In this document: one piece after another, positions 22,570 to 35,299 of the stretch
Numbering within the stretch: position 1 is the stretch's first letter
How the letters are laid out: each line of letters opens with the position of its first letter
DNA from: Hymenopus coronatus
Lineage: Eukaryota; Arthropoda; Insecta; Mantodea; Hymenopodidae
NCBI GenBank assembly: GCA_030762935.1
Contig: CM060895.1
Coordinates: 29,750,501 to 29,814,500, forward strand
Length of the DNA: 64,000 nucleotides
Direction: 5' to 3'
Position numbers and translations under genes: made by a program
Notes under the pieces: generated by a model
The model's input: the letters and a program-made list of their open reading frames with translations, nothing else
What the model was told of the DNA's origin: nothing
Database searches by the model: none

Positions 22570-24700
22570 CTCCCATTATAACTTAGTCTTCTGGTGTTTC
22601 ATTCCGTTATTTAGAACACCTTATTTGCTTCCTTACCTGATTTGTTTTTTGATTATTGTTAATATGTTTATTTCATTTTCAAATATAGTCAGTGTACAAA
22701 TTTTGTGCAGTGCCCAGAATCATAATAAAGAAAATATTTTCATACTATCATCAGATTTATTTGAAAACTTAATTGTAAATTTTTACTTTATTCTACACAA
22801 CATTTGAGACCATATCCAAGCCAAAATTATGTGCATATGCACCAAGTTAGCCAGTAGTTTTACTTAAATACCTTTTTCATGAGAAATTACATTGGAAATT
22901 ATTCCAAATCCTGAAAGAATTAAGTATTACATTTAATAGACCCTCATTAATTAATAATCTTCGACTACCTAATAAATCATAATATCGCCAAATTCTTCAA
23001 GCAAGAACTCTCAAAAGAAGTTATGCTGTTATAGCAGAAAGTTGAGTTAAGCATACACAGTAATTTTGTTTTACTAAAACAATTTTTTACTCAGTTCATC
23101 TTTAATGTATAAAAAACCATCGACACTACAAACACATTTGAGCTATTGGAATCATCATCTGAAAATGTCTGCTTATATTCTTTTACTATCTTCTACTATT
23201 TTGTCTAGTTAAAACACTGCACCTCCAATTAAATATGAAAGTCTCATTATTGTATATCACTTCTTTTAATCAGTATGTGAGGGGTGAATTAAGCAAAAAA
23301 GAACAAAGGCTTATCCTCAAATTTTAATTTTAAGAGTATTTCAAAACATTGGTTTGCTTCCATTTAATAGTATTAGTAAAGAAATGTGTAGGTATGTTGG
23401 ATGATTGACTTATTTTTAAGGTAAAAGTAAGTGAAATAAGGAAATATATCTTCATCCTCTTTTGTGATATAATAACATGACATCACACTGAGGACATTTC
23501 TCTACTGTGACTCTCCCTCTCCCTCTCACCCTCTTTCACTGAATTTATTAGAGTTTACAATTTGCTAGGACAAAAAATAGTTCATAAATTATCATAGATA
23601 TGACAAAGTTGATGAATTAGTTAATAACAATAAGTCCTGCTGAATATTTGGTACAAACATTTGATATAAGGTATGCCACATTTACATAGATGCTTTATAG
23701 GAAAATATCTTTTTCTCTGGAATTTAGAGCAGTTAAACAGAAAGTGTTCAACAGATGCATCAGTAACTATTTTCTGCATGATATGATGATGACGACGACG
23801 GCAATGATGATGCAAACATACCTCAACACGTGTTCAGGTAAAAATTAAAAATTACTACTGTGATTTTTTTATTCAAAACAAAAATTTAAGATGTAATACA
23901 TTTTAGTTTGATAATAGTGTTGATGATGAAAACTAATTTTGTCTTCCTTGACTTCATTTACTCAATATTCTTCAGTCTGGCTTCGTAGCTCAGAATTACT
24001 GGAACAATATTCTTTGGCTGTTTCTCTAGAAAGTAGAAATGATCATTACTGTGTATTTATACTGAATTTAAGACTTTATGAACTTAAAAGGTGACCAAAA
24101 ATATTGAATAAGAAACATTGTCCTATGTGAATATTATAAGCCTGTTGAACAGACAGTTGCTATATATCACTCAAGCTAATTAAGAAGTAATGCAATGGTT
24201 CCTAGGACAAGGTATGTCCAAGTTGTGTTAAACACTCATCAAGTTTGGTTGCCACCTCCCCATTCTGCTTTTAAATAGATCTTTCTCAAAAACAAACACA
24301 AAATTTGAACACTTATTTGCCCATTTTGTTTGTTTACTTTTCTTACCTTTCTTAAATGTATTTTATTTTCTACTCGGTGATTTACCCCTTTTTCTCCATT
24401 GAGGAACACTGCATATATTTTGATCAAGGGAAATAATAAACCGATACACAGAATTATTCATTAATTTGAATACAACAAATATGTACTAAATGTGAAGCCC
24501 TCATTAGGGCTTAACCCTAAGTGCAATGATAAACTAGGAATTAACAAAAAATGAGCATGTAAAACCCTCAGACATGAACCATTCAACCTCTCATACTGTG
24601 AATATGGGCAATATTCTAGCTGCAGGAATCAGATTTAATTCAGATTTAGGAGATGTGTATATGTTCTCTTTGCTTCTATTTAATGCCCAGTCATTTTTTT
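22570..24700. other. No recognised feature
   Basis: AT-rich intergenic DNA. The short open frames at 22625 and 24239 encode nothing recognisable. A CTCTCC-rich patch lies at 23510-23535 and a gac/gat triplet patch near 23790. Confidence 0.5.
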
Positions 24701-24707
24701 TTTAACT

Positions 24708-25119
24708 TTCTTTACCATCTACAATGTACTTAGTGTTGCATTACATCCAAATATTTGATACAGAGATTTCACCAAAAATACATGCTTTAAGGACCCCTGA
24801 ATCCAGAAAAAATAACTTTTAGGAAAAGGTCTATGTGAGTTAGTGAGTGCATATGTTTAAGACATTTTCATAGCAAATGAAATCTCAATATTGAATTTTC
24901 TGGAATCAGCCTCCAAAATCCTCTTCATTCTGGATAACATGGATAAATCTTAGAACACAAAAAATGTATATCTCATTAATACACATAATTAATGTCAAGT
25001 ACATCTTTTTTTAAATTAAACATTTCTGAGATATTCCTTGTTGTTGGTTTAAACTTTCCATTTTCTTATAATTTCCTTATATTTATAATTTTCTCACATG
25101 GGAAATCGTAACTAATTTT

Positions 25120-25188
<69 letters not shown>

Positions 25189-25440
25189 AATTCCTGGCCA
25201 TGAAAAGAAAGAGCAGAATTTTTGATGCCCAACCTTTAAAAGATGTGGCTATATGTTTGCCTAAGTGTACTCCTTTATTTCCCTTGCACCTGCAAGGAAA
25301 TAAGTTGTAAGACTGTTTCTACTCACACATACATCAATTACTCATAGCATGAAGTAGATAAAAGAATAAGCTTTTGTAAGAGGAGTTGTTGCAGAACAGA
25401 TAGAGAAAGTCAGGTGAATTTAATATATTAGTTTTTTTAT
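24708..25440 (+). repeat. R1 repeat with internal (TC)n
   Basis: It begins actttctttaccatctacaa tgtacttagtg (decayed palindrome) and continues catccaaatatttgatacag, caccaaaaatacatgcttta. It is interrupted by a (TC)n run at 25122-25183 and ends acagatagagaaagtcaggt. Confidence 0.75.
25122..25183 (+). repeat. (TC)n microsatellite
   Basis: About 30 uninterrupted tc units inside an R1 copy. Confidence 0.95.
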
Positions 25441-25864
25441 AGTTTAAAAGATGCAGTTGTTACTGTCTACTATAGCAGGTAACATTTGAAAACCTATCAT
25501 CTTCATTAGTTTACAATAAGTTTAATTGTTACACCAGGACATAATCGCTTGTTATTGTTACACCATTAACATACAATGGATATGCAGAGAAATATTGACT
25601 GAATTAGCTTTAGGACATTGTACTCCTGTGAATTTCAAGCATTATATGAGAATGTTGAACCATATTGCACTTTTCATAAACAATAACAACTCAGAACTCA
25701 TCAAAAAGTAAGATAAAATCTTTTAACTGCACTGTGTGAGATAATGTCAAGGAACTACTATTGTATTGCCCTCAAAAGAAAAATAAAAGAAAGTGATTCT
25801 ATTGGAAGAGAACTCTAGGCTGTCACCACAAATATCTCTCATCAAAACAAAAATAAAAAGTTCA

Positions 25865-26145
25865 CTTTGTGATGTGGGGGTGGCATGTCTGTCTCACATT
25901 CAAAAGATCTCAGGTTAATAATGTAACAGTAAATCAACTTTTCACATTTCATTTTTAACTTCCATTTATGAATGCAGATGCAGTAATCTCAGTTATGGGT
26001 GAGTTGCCTAGATAAGATTTTTCTGGGTGCTCTAGGGATCTTGGGCCCATCTGAGCATCATTTCAACCATCTTGATAATTTGTCATGTGATAAGATGTAC
26101 CCAATTGAAGGGTGTCAAACTTTAAAAAAAAAAAAAAAAAATGAA
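25865..26145 (+). repeat. tRNA-derived SINE, family A, with internal insertion
   Basis: The head (tgtgggggtggcatgtctgt ctcacattcaaaagatctca) is separated by about 70 bp of unrelated AT-rich DNA from the body (gtgagttgcctagataagat, atctgagcatcatttcaacc). It ends in poly-A (26123-26141). The B box is lost at the interruption. Confidence 0.65.
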
Positions 26146-26429
26146 GTTGGCACTTGAGATGTCATTGAAAGAAATAAACCTTTATTAATTATATTTTTTG
26201 TGATCATTAACACTCATTTCCAGTGTAATTGCTTGAGATTCAATAATGCAGTTACGTCTTAGAATATGGAACTGTCATGCATTTCATTGCACCTCAAGCA
26301 TTAACATCAAATGTACAACTTCTGGGGTTGCAATTTACCTATGATGCAATAAATGACATTCAAAATGTTAGTTCCTATTGTATCAATTATGTAAAAAATA
26401 ATATGGCATTTCCATTTTAAAAAAAAAAA

Positions 26430-28740
26430 AAATCTGATGTGTTCCATTCACATGATTTTCTCTACCTACAAACTATCCTTATAAAAGATTAATTCTTTTA
26501 TCTACATCATGCTAATCGAGATACACATTAGTAAAGTTGGTCTTATCACTTGCTTTCTTATTATGTAGAAGGGAAATAAGGGAATGTGCTAGGCTAAAGC
26601 AATAGTCAAATCTTTTAAAAGCTGGTTGCTATGTAAAACAGTTGAAATTTGGTTCACTTTATATGTTCAGCAGTAAAACAAGAGAGATGAAACAAAAGGT
26701 GTCTTCCCATTTCAGAAAAGTTACATAGTTTAAACTTGAAATCAATAACAAGGAGTATCTCAGAAATGGTCAACTCTATAAAGAAAATGTATATGCCATA
26801 AATTGTGTATTTTATTGAGATCTACACTTTTTATATAGTAAGTTTTTGTCTAACACTTACGGTTTACCAGTTATGCAACATTCAACAAAATTCATCCAGA
26901 AAAAAAGAGGTCTTCAGAGACTATTTTGAGAAAATTCAAGATATACAGTTTATTTATGACATAAGTATCTTTAATACAGGGTGGCACAGTTAAAAGTAGG
27001 TCTCTTCCCCTTTGAATGTGAATGCAATCTTTCATGCTGAACAGTGCTACAACAATGGACAGTTTTATGCAAATTATTGATCATTAGCATTCTCCAATTA
27101 TTGATTGTTAGCATTCTTCTGTCAGTATTTTAGTTTATTTCATCAGTGAAGTTAGACGTTTCTGTTCTGCAAAATGGCTTTCTTGATGGATGAAAAAGTC
27201 TATAATATTTAGAATAAATAATTCAAATTTTAACTTCTATATCCTTAATCATATTAACAATTTGCAAATTGTGGAAGCTTATGTGAAAATAGGTTAGATT
27301 AAGAAAACTTGCAAAATTTTTGGAGTCAAGTAATCAGATAGAGAGCTACCAGCAAAGAGAGAAATACAATCTCTGTAAAAATTAGCATTCCTAAGGATTT
27401 GTTCAGAAGTAAATTGACAAAAAATTCCTTCAGTTTGTACACCAGAAGTTATGCCAGACATTTGATGAAGAATTATTCAGAGCCCAAAGAAGACTATATG
27501 TAAATTGGCCCAACAGGCACATGAAGGTAGGAGGAGTTGCCAGTGGATATTGAAAAGTCTTAATTTGTGGCCATGTCATGTGATGGTTGTGCAGCAATTA
27601 CGAGATGATGGCAGTCGGAAAAGGACAGATTACTGCACATGGCTTTTGAATAACATCAATGATGGTTTGTTAGACCCTTTCCATTACATCATGAGTGATG
27701 AAGCATGGTTTAATCTTTTCAAACATGTGAATTCACAGAACACGAGGTACTGGGTAATGGTGACCCCTAACATTATGTGTCAGTAGCCACTCCAAGATAA
27801 AAAAATATGGTATGGTGTAACAGGAACACACATCATTGAACCAATATTTTTACACTACCCTAGACACGGTAGCATAAAGGAAATGTTTTATTCATTTTGT
27901 GCTTAACTCACTGAATATAAAAGACAATACTGCTTCTTCCAGCAAGATGGGGCAACATATCACACATCTAAGGTATCCCTGGAACAAGTCTATGATGCCT
28001 TCTCTAAGGAACAAACAGTCAGCAAACATTTGTAGCTACCATGTTCATCGGATCTAACAACATGTGATTTTTTCCCTGTGGGGACACTTGAAGAGCAAGT
28101 GTCTATGAAAAAATCCATATGCAATTAAGGAATTGAAAGATAACATCAGCTATGAAGTTGCCACCATCAATACTGAACTTTATCAGGCATCTGAATATGC
28201 TTAAACATGCACAGTTGTATATTGTTGCTGCAGGGGGCCACTTTCTACATCTTCTATGAACGTATTTTTCATTGTAAATAAATGGTAAGTTTATTCCAGC
28301 TCTTCATTTCTGTAATTTCACTGTATTTCCTTTATACTTACACAGGTTACTTTTATCTGTGCCACCCTGTTTATGGTATTTTAAACAAAATCTTTAGAGC
28401 CAATTTTTAAAAAAAATGTTTTCAAAAAATTTTCCATGTAAAGGTTTGTTTAGGATGGAGAATTTTTTGAAAATCTTTGTGTTGCATCCTTGGAAGATAC
28501 CCATCATAAGGTATTTAATGATCTTTTCATTTTTGAGCTATGCCACACATGCACGTGCATGATTGAATGTAGATACACACACATTTTTTCAAAAGATATT
28601 TATTTTGGACTCAGGGCACCGCAAAACTTATATTTCTCTTGAAATCTTGACATCGAATTTCTGGAATACAATAGCTTCTCTAGCTACTACATATGTAGGC
28701 ACATTGTATGTACATATGTGCCAGAAAAAGTAAAAACATA
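26430..28740 (-). repeat. R1 repeat (minus), split by a mariner-type insertion
   Basis: The 3' part lies at 26430-26974 (aaatctgatgtgttccattc acatgattttctctacc ... aaattcaagatatac). The 5' part resumes at 28374 (attttaaacaaaatctttag agcc ... gacatcgaatttctgg). Compared with the copy at 44140-44998, the two halves are contiguous once 26975-28373 is removed. The 5' palindrome is largely lost. Confidence 0.75.
26975..28373 (+). mobile_element. Tc1/mariner-superfamily element inserted in an R1 copy
   Basis: Inverted ends cagggtggcacagttaaaag (26977) and ...cttttatctgtgccaccctg (to 28369) bound a 1.4-kb element. The plus-strand transposase relic includes QLRDDGSRKRTDYCTWLLNN, the first core motif (HYIMSDEAWFNL) and the second (CFFQQDGATYHTS). 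The third (SSDLTTCDFFP) also survives, so all three Asp positions are visible. Numerous stops and frameshifts occur throughout, including the whole N-terminal region. It is inactive. Confidence 0.85.
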
Positions 28741-28999
28741 AGTTTGTGTGGTAAACCAGAACTGTTTACATTTTAGAATGGCCTATATCATCTACGTAAT
28801 GAACTTTGTCTTATGTGAAAGTTTTTTCAATCTATATATTTGTTTCAGTGATATTTACTGTGAAAGTTTTAAGTGACTCACTTAGTATATTCATAATATT
28901 AGAAATGAGTTATACTTTTATATACTACATTTTATTCTCATTCAAGTCAGAGGTGCACGTCAGCCAGATAAGGCAAATAAAACCTACTATATCAAATTA

Positions 29000-30000
29000 T
29001 TTTTAATATAATGGTGGTGGATATAGACATGTATGATCATGCTTTGAAATAGCTCTTTATGGAATGTGTAGCAAAAGTATGAAAAATTGCCTTCTTTGTC
29101 ACTATCATTGTGGCACCATTTCCGAAAGCATTGTACTATATATATATAACTGCAGAGTATTCTAGCAATGACTGGTTAAGGTTTCTACAGAAGAGGAGTT
29201 TATCAACAAAAAGTTGAAGCATGTGAAGAAAAAACTGAATGTTGTAGAGGAAAATAAACTGTCATCTAAATTAATTGAGGAAATTTTTTTTAATGATGGT
29301 AATACGAGACAAGGGATGAATTTAGGAATTTATTTTTTTTGTTACCTACATACATTTATAAATCTTATGTATAATAATTTGGCACAACAAAAGCTTAGTT
29401 CTCTCATATATTAACCTGGACTGCAGCACTAAAATGAATCTCCACATTTCAAACTGTGTACCTTCTCTTGTTCATTTCTTGGGCTCCTTATCCACTAATT
29501 CTTTAACCCTCTTTAAAATACCCTTATTGTGTTAATTCTTTCTTCCCTTTTTCTGCTAGTATTTTAATTACCACTATATCTTTCTGTGGCTTATTCCAAT
29601 TTACATCCCATATTCTATTCCTCCATCTTTAACTATTTTGCAAACCTCAAGGTTGAAACTATTCTGGTCGATGGTTACCCAGCAACTTGGGAGGAATTAC
29701 TGTAATAAGGATTGCTCTAATTTCTTTTTATGGCCCAGTGAAGAGCATACAAATCCTTTAGTTTGTAATTATTTATTATATTATGTCTGTTCTCTATTTT
29801 CTATTCCTATCTTCAATTTGATGAATATAAATGGTATCATAAGAGCTCATTGTATTATTAATTAAATAAATTCAATTCAGCTCAATTCAACTATTTCACA
29901 TTTTATTAGCCATTGGAATGTGCATAATGCAACTTTCTTCACAATTATTAGTTTTATGCCTTATAGAAATAATGTCTCTCTTCGCAACCAAATATAACCT
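29000..30000. other. No recognised feature
   Basis: AT-rich. A Lys/Glu-rich open stretch near 29190-29330 (EEEFINKKLKHVKKKLNVVE) may be a transposon scrap but has no diagnostic motif. Confidence 0.4.
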
Positions 30001-30099
30001 ACTTTTCCAAACTGATCACATACATTTACATTTCTTTTTCTCCCCAGCATAAGCCATTCTAGTGCAAGCAGCAAAAGGAAGAAGTAGCATATGCTTAAA

Positions 30100-30790
30100 G
30101 CTCTGCGAGAGTAAACATATGCAGAATGAGAGATGCTTTAGAGATGCACCAGGTCAGAATTGGGCAACCTGTGTGCAGAAAAGTTAATAAGGTAGGGAGA
30201 GGTACACTTGATAAAAGATTATCTGTGGCCTTTAATGGTATTGGCCATAATATTAGTTATCAGATGTGTAAAAACCAACTCAGGTCATGAAAGTATGAGT
30301 CAGATAATAGTACATTACAAAGAATTTCAGAAGACATAGTTGACCTGAAGAAATAGAGAACAGTTCAAGATAGAAACAAGATTAAAGAAATGAAAGGAAT
30401 ATAACACTACATGATGACAGAAGTGCAAAAGGAAGTATGTACTTACAAAGAAAGAGTAGAAAAACTGAAGAGGAAATTTGAAATGGGATCAAGAAAGTAA
30501 AATTTAGTAATATTTAGAGTGGAGAAAAACAAAGAAAAGCATCTTGAACAAACAATGGAAGAAATGCTTGAAAAGAGCATGGACCTACAATTAGAGGGAT
30601 GGTAATATGCTTTAGAAACTGGTAGAGGAGGTAACAAAGCTAAACCTGTAGTAGAAAAATTGAAGACAAATAAATTCTGAACAATGGAAGGAAACTGAAA
30701 GGCACAAGAAATTTCATAGAACAGGACAATGAAGGAGAAGTGGAAAATTTGAAGTATTTTAATCAAGAAAATGAAATGAAACAGGCCAGA
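30100..30790 (+). pseudogene. LINE ORF1-like relic (coiled coil plus RRM-like segment)
   Basis: Plus-strand fragments read HQVRIGQPVCRKVNKVGRGT, then a coiled-coil stretch (VEKLKRKFEMG), NLVIFRVEKNKEKHLEQTME and GNKAKPVVEKLKTNKF, with stops between them. The order (helical region, then a v-hydrophobic-R-V-E motif, then RPVvvKl) resembles ORF1 RNA-binding proteins of L1-type non-LTR retrotransposons. Decayed; the assignment is by motif only. Confidence 0.45.
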
Positions 30791-30885
30791 AAATAAGGGA
30801 GAATAGCATTTGTACAATTATGAATATAATTGTAATAAAATACAGAAGAACAAATATTAAAACATGCTGAGTTTGCAATAAATGT

Positions 30886-31425
30886 GATTTTACTTTCTCT
30901 ACATGTACTGTGTATATAATGCGTAGGGAAGGCATTGTGTTGCTCCCAAAAAGTTGATAGCGATATTTCACCAGAAATACATGTTTTGAAACCCCTGAAT
31001 AAAAAAAAAAAATTAGAAAAATGTCCAAATGTGTGAGAGTCCGTCTGTGGACAGCATAGCTCAAAAACAAAAAGGTTGTTAAATACCAAACTTTAGCCCG
31101 TGCATTTTCATATTCATTTCCGTTTTGCATACAAGGAAGTTAATAATAAGACTAATTCTGCTTATATTTAGCTTGATTAGCATGATGTAGATAATGATTA
31201 TGTTATGAATAAAAGGCTTACTTACCAAACAGCTAGAGGACATCATGTGAATGGAACACATTAGATTTTTTCCCTTCTACTTCAAGGAACCAAATAATAA
31301 GGTCAATTGCTAATGTTTATCTGGATTATCATGATTCATGAAATAGAAGAGTAAGCTTTTTAACAATAATTTGTTACAGAGATGTAGAGAAAGTCATGTG
31401 AATGGAATACATCAGATTTTATAAG
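30886..31425 (+). repeat. R1 repeat, short copy with two 3' ends
   Basis: It starts actttctctacatgtactgt gtatataatgcgtagggaag and has aaaagttgatagcgatattt. It then jumps to a 3' part ending catcatgtgaatggaacaca (31236) and a second 3' part ending gtagagaaagtcatgtgaat (31385). This is a composite of at least two copies. Confidence 0.7.
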
Positions 31426-31429
31426 AGAT

Positions 31430-32310
31430 ATTTATTATTAGCTGCAAATTAAATTTTTCATGCTGTATATAAGTAAGAAATTATTGCTTATTTGATAACA
31501 TCTGTAAAAAAAAATATTCCAATAATGCGGTGTGGAGAGAAGATTCACTCTCATAAATACTGTTCTATATAAGGTAGACCTGCAAATTTCTAAGTAGTCA
31601 AGAAAGTGGTCTAACTGTTCTCTATCCGATCTTTTCATACTCTTCTTACTCACCTCACTTTACAGATTTTAAGGGAAGAAAATACAGCCACTATATATGC
31701 TAACACAAACAATATAAGTTCAGTTGACCAATGGGTTCACTGCACTGTTTGGATACACCATGCATGATCAATTTTATTTAAGCTTAGGTTCCCACGCTGA
31801 AAGTGGCAGTTTCCTGCTTTGGAGAGAAAAGAATCAGAGGTCAAGTGCAAATGAACTTTGAGCATATATTTGCATTGTAAATGAAATGTAAATGTTACAT
31901 TAATAGTTGCACTCTTTCTGCCTGAGTTGTGATTTAGCACCCAGAATTCATTTTTAAAAATATACCTACTTCCTGAATACAGCATTATCAAAGTTGATGT
32001 ACAAGAAAGTGATGCACTAAATGGCAATGATAAGGTTGAAGCTGCATTTTGTAAGTACACTCCAAAGTTTTGAGCTGTTATATTTGCACATAACTGCAAT
32101 ACAATATGGTTCACTGCGCATAATTAATAAGTGCTATAATCTTGTGTTCAAGTGTTGAAGGTAATAAAAATGTGTTGCATTTTATCCTGTTGCTGTAAGA
32201 GCTATAAAGTCAAAAAAAAAGCATTCCTTTATCACATTAATTTTTACCAGAGCTTTAATATTTTACAAAACATTATGTTTCATGAACTAGCAAAATATTA
32301 CAAAATTCAC
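31430..32310. other. No recognised feature
   Basis: Open frames on the minus strand (31653-31438, 32114-31737) encode nothing recognisable. Confidence 0.45.
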
Positions 32311-32315
32311 TATAT

Positions 32316-33435
32316 AAAGGTCGGCTGATAAGTCCTGGACCTCACACAGATATGGCGCCTTAGGCCAGTTAGACGGTAGCATTGTATAGTTTAACTCTAG
32401 ACTGGTTTGTAACCATAGTTACAGGTTACCTTGTTTAGTTTTTGAATGACAGCATTTTAAGCAAAACAACTTTAGAGTTTTCACAAAAATGGAGGATTTG
32501 GTAAAACAAACAGTGATTAAATACTTCCATTTGAAAGGCTTAATGCCTGAAGAAGTCAAGGAGGAAATGGACAGTACATTGAAAGACTCTGCCCCTTCAT
32601 ATTCAATGATTAAAAGGTGGGTTGCAGAGTTTAAAATGCGACATATGGGCACTTCTGATGGGCCTCACTCTGGACGCCTTATAGAAGTGACAACTCCAGA
32701 GATCATTGAAAAAATTCATCGTTTAGTACTGGAAGACTGCAGATTAAAGTTGTTTGAGATAGCAGAGGCTGTAAACATATCAAAAGAAAGTACAGGTTAT
32801 ATTTTAAGTAATGTTTTGGGCATTCACAAGGTCTGTGCAAGATGGGTGCCGTATTTGTTGATCAAAAGTTGCAAAGAAAAACTGTTTCTGTTTAGAATGT
32901 GGAGCTCTACTGTCAAAATCCCAGTGAATTTTTGAGACGGCTTATCACCATGGATGAAACTTGCATACATTACTACACTCCAGAAAGTAAGTCCCAGTCA
33001 AAATAGTGGATTGCGCCAGGTGAACCAACTCCAAAAAAGGCAGTCAATTTTATCAGCTAACAAGGTTATGGCTAGTGTTTTCTGGAATGCATAGGGAATT
33101 ATTTTTATTGATTATTTGGAAAAGAGTAAAAGTATCACTGATGACTACTACGCAAGCTCATGCAACATTTGAGTGATGATGTGAAAAGAAAAAGACCTCA
33201 TTTGGCAAAAAAAAACAAAAAAAAGAAAAAAACTTGTTTCATCAAGACAATGATCTGTTGTTCAGTCATTGCAATGGGAAAAATGTGCGAATTAAAATTT
33301 GAAATGCTTGAACATCCACCCCATTTGCCAGATCTATCATCTGTTCCCAAACCTCAAAAAATTTCTTGGAGGACGAAGATTTCACAGCAACGAGGTCATT
33401 ATTACAGTTAACAGCTATTTTGAGGACTTTTATAA
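32316..33435 (+). mobile_element. Mariner relic, 3' end missing
   Basis: The left end aaggtcggctgataagtcct gg is a mariner-type terminal repeat. No inverted partner is found before a LINE fragment begins near 33685. The gene inside is a mariner transposase of the subfamily with LFPNLKKwLGGKRF near its C-terminus. Confidence 0.75.
32489..33425 (+). pseudogene. Mariner transposase pseudogene
   Basis: The first frame (32489-32935) reads MEDLVKQTVIKYFHLKGLMP through SGRLIEVTTPEIIEKIHRLV and VCARWVPYLL (the WVPhxL motif). After a frameshift it continues EFLRRLITMDETCIHYYTPE (first catalytic Asp in MDET). Then come VFWNA, DYLEKSKSITDDYYA and KKRPHLAKK-like sequence with an A-rich expansion (33208-33233), HPPHLPDL and LFPNLKKFLGGRRFHSNEV. 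The second Asp block is disrupted and at least four stops are present. Confidence 0.85.
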
Positions 33436-33684
33436 ATAATAATAGGGTCAAGGCTTGCAGCACCTTAAATTGCGCCTTCAGCCTTATTTCTAAGAAACAA
33501 ATGTTTACTATATTTTCAGCATTTGTTTTTCTACCTCTAAATTGTGACCGATACATTTCAAATATTATTCTCCATATCCCATCAATTCAAATTTTTCAAG
33601 CATGATATTTTTATTAACACTATCAAAAGCTCTATATGAATGCCTAATGTGTCCACCTTTATAATTTGCCTTAATAATCATGTT

Positions 33685-34480
33685 ACCTGATAAACTAATT
33701 TTTAAAAAAGGAAAACATTATTATATTCAAAATTTTTGTCCAATATTCCATTTATCTGCATTTGCAAAAATATTTTAAAGAGTAATGCACGACAGACTAC
33801 TGACATTCTTGGAAGGATGCACTCTACTAAGTAAGTACCTGTTTGGTTTTCTGGTTTTCATAAGGGCAAAAACATTAGTAATGCTATACATTACAGAGTC
33901 CAATATATTGAGCACTGGATAGCAAAGCAACAACTGTAGCACTATATTTTGACAATTAGTAAAGTTTCAACATGGTAAATCACAGTTAACATTGGACCCA
34001 TTTCTCTTTCTTGTGCATGCGTGTGAGTGTGAGAGATAAAGAGACCTTCCTCTGGAGCATAATCCAAGCAAAGAGCATTTTATATACAGATGACACAAAT
34101 GCAATAAATAGCAACCCTGACAAAAATAAATTGCAGAAAACAGCCACTGATGTATTAAAATGAATAGAGAATTGGCTACTGAGTAATAAGCCCAAGTTCA
34201 ACATTGATAACACAGCACATATAGAATGCAATCAAGGTATGCAATATCCAATGTATTTCTTCAACAGTGCACTAGTTGCTAAAGTGCAACATTTTGGGAT
34301 ATTTGGGTAGATTCAAATTTAACTTGGGAAACTCGTGTATATTATTGAGCAGAAAAACTAAGCAGACTATGCCTTTTGAGTCCTTATAAAAATATTACCC
34401 TTGGATGGCTTAAAGACCCTGAATGTATCTTAGATATGTCCATTTGCTGCTTTCTTACATAATTATAGAAGGTTACTCAA
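33685..34480 (+). pseudogene. Non-LTR retrotransposon reverse transcriptase relic
   Basis: Fragments in order are LIFKKGKHYYIQNFCPI; then RLLTFLEGCTLLSKYLFGF, typical of RT motif 2; an internal deletion; TDDTNAINSNPDKNKLQ, the region after the catalytic (F/Y)xDD; IENWLLSNKPKFNIDNTAHI; and AEKLSRLCLLSPYKNIT. The order and wording match LINE RT (Jockey/RTE-like). Frameshifts and stops are abundant. The palm strand holding the first catalytic Asp is missing. Confidence 0.7.
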
Positions 34481-34534
34481 ACTACATATAAGGACTATAA
34501 AACAATAAAACAATCACTGATATATAAATGTAAA

Positions 34535-34746
34535 AAGAAGCTAGTTACAGTGAAGTAATAACACAAATATTAATATAAAAATAATAGTTGCAACAAATCT
34601 TCACTTATTTTTTGGAATCCACGGTCTGAGACCAAAAGGAAATTTATGTTGATAATGCAATAAATTTATTGCGAAACTAGTTCAAAGCAAGGATTCCAAA
34701 AGAAAAGTGAAGATTTGTTGCAACTATTAATTTTATATTAATATTT
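34535..34746. repeat. R2-related fold-back element
   Basis: aagctagttacagtgaagta identifies the R2 family. The arms 34566-34620 and 34691-34746 are inverted complements of about 55 bp (agttgcaacaaatcttcact versus agtgaagatttgttgcaact) around a 70-bp loop. It could form a long hairpin. Confidence 0.8.
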
Positions 34747-34934
34747 GAATCACTGATATGTTCAGATAGTAAGACATAATTCAAAGATATTGGTACTATC
34801 CCTAGCATATGTGTATATACTCCAGTCAACCTCTTATATACATCTAAACCTGCATCTCTTCCAAAGGAACTCAGACCTTGGATGTAGCAAAGTGCACCTT
34901 AACAACTCCAGATGTCTTAAATCAATATCACATT

Positions 34935-35155
34935 GAAGCAAATGAAAACACCAGTTTTTGTTAAATTCACTTTATTGGCCACTAAAGCACTACATGCAAT
35001 ACAACACTTACACTTTTGCTACACAAATAACTGAGTCACTGCATTCATGTCACTTTCTTAGCAAGCGTCATTCACTAGATTGCCTTTTTTTAACTCTCAT
35101 TCGATTGTGTCAGTCTTTCTTATATAGTCCTAGACTCCGTAAGTTCCAGTCTTAG
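34935..35155 (-). repeat. LTR of a minus-strand Gypsy-like element (3' LTR)
   Basis: It shares about 105 bp with 36600-36712 in the same orientation (agcactacatgcaatacaac, acacaaataactgagtcact, cactttcttagca). On the minus strand it carries AATAAA (ccaataaagtg), as expected for an LTR polyadenylation signal. Confidence 0.6.
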
Positions 35156-35299
35156 AATTATGAGAAAATTAGTTTTTAACTATTTAGAAACAAATTATTC
35201 TGGAAGTGGAATTTTTTGGGCCTAGAAATAAAGAAGGTCCTAGAGGCATTAAAGGGAAAAACACAAAGACCATAACTACCAGGATCAAGGGGCATGAGA

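Noticed and set aside
31438..31653. 71-codon minus frame starting MSKKSMKRSDREQLDHFLDY
   Set aside because: It has no recognisable family, is short, and lies in AT-rich DNA next to R1. It could not be supported as a gene.
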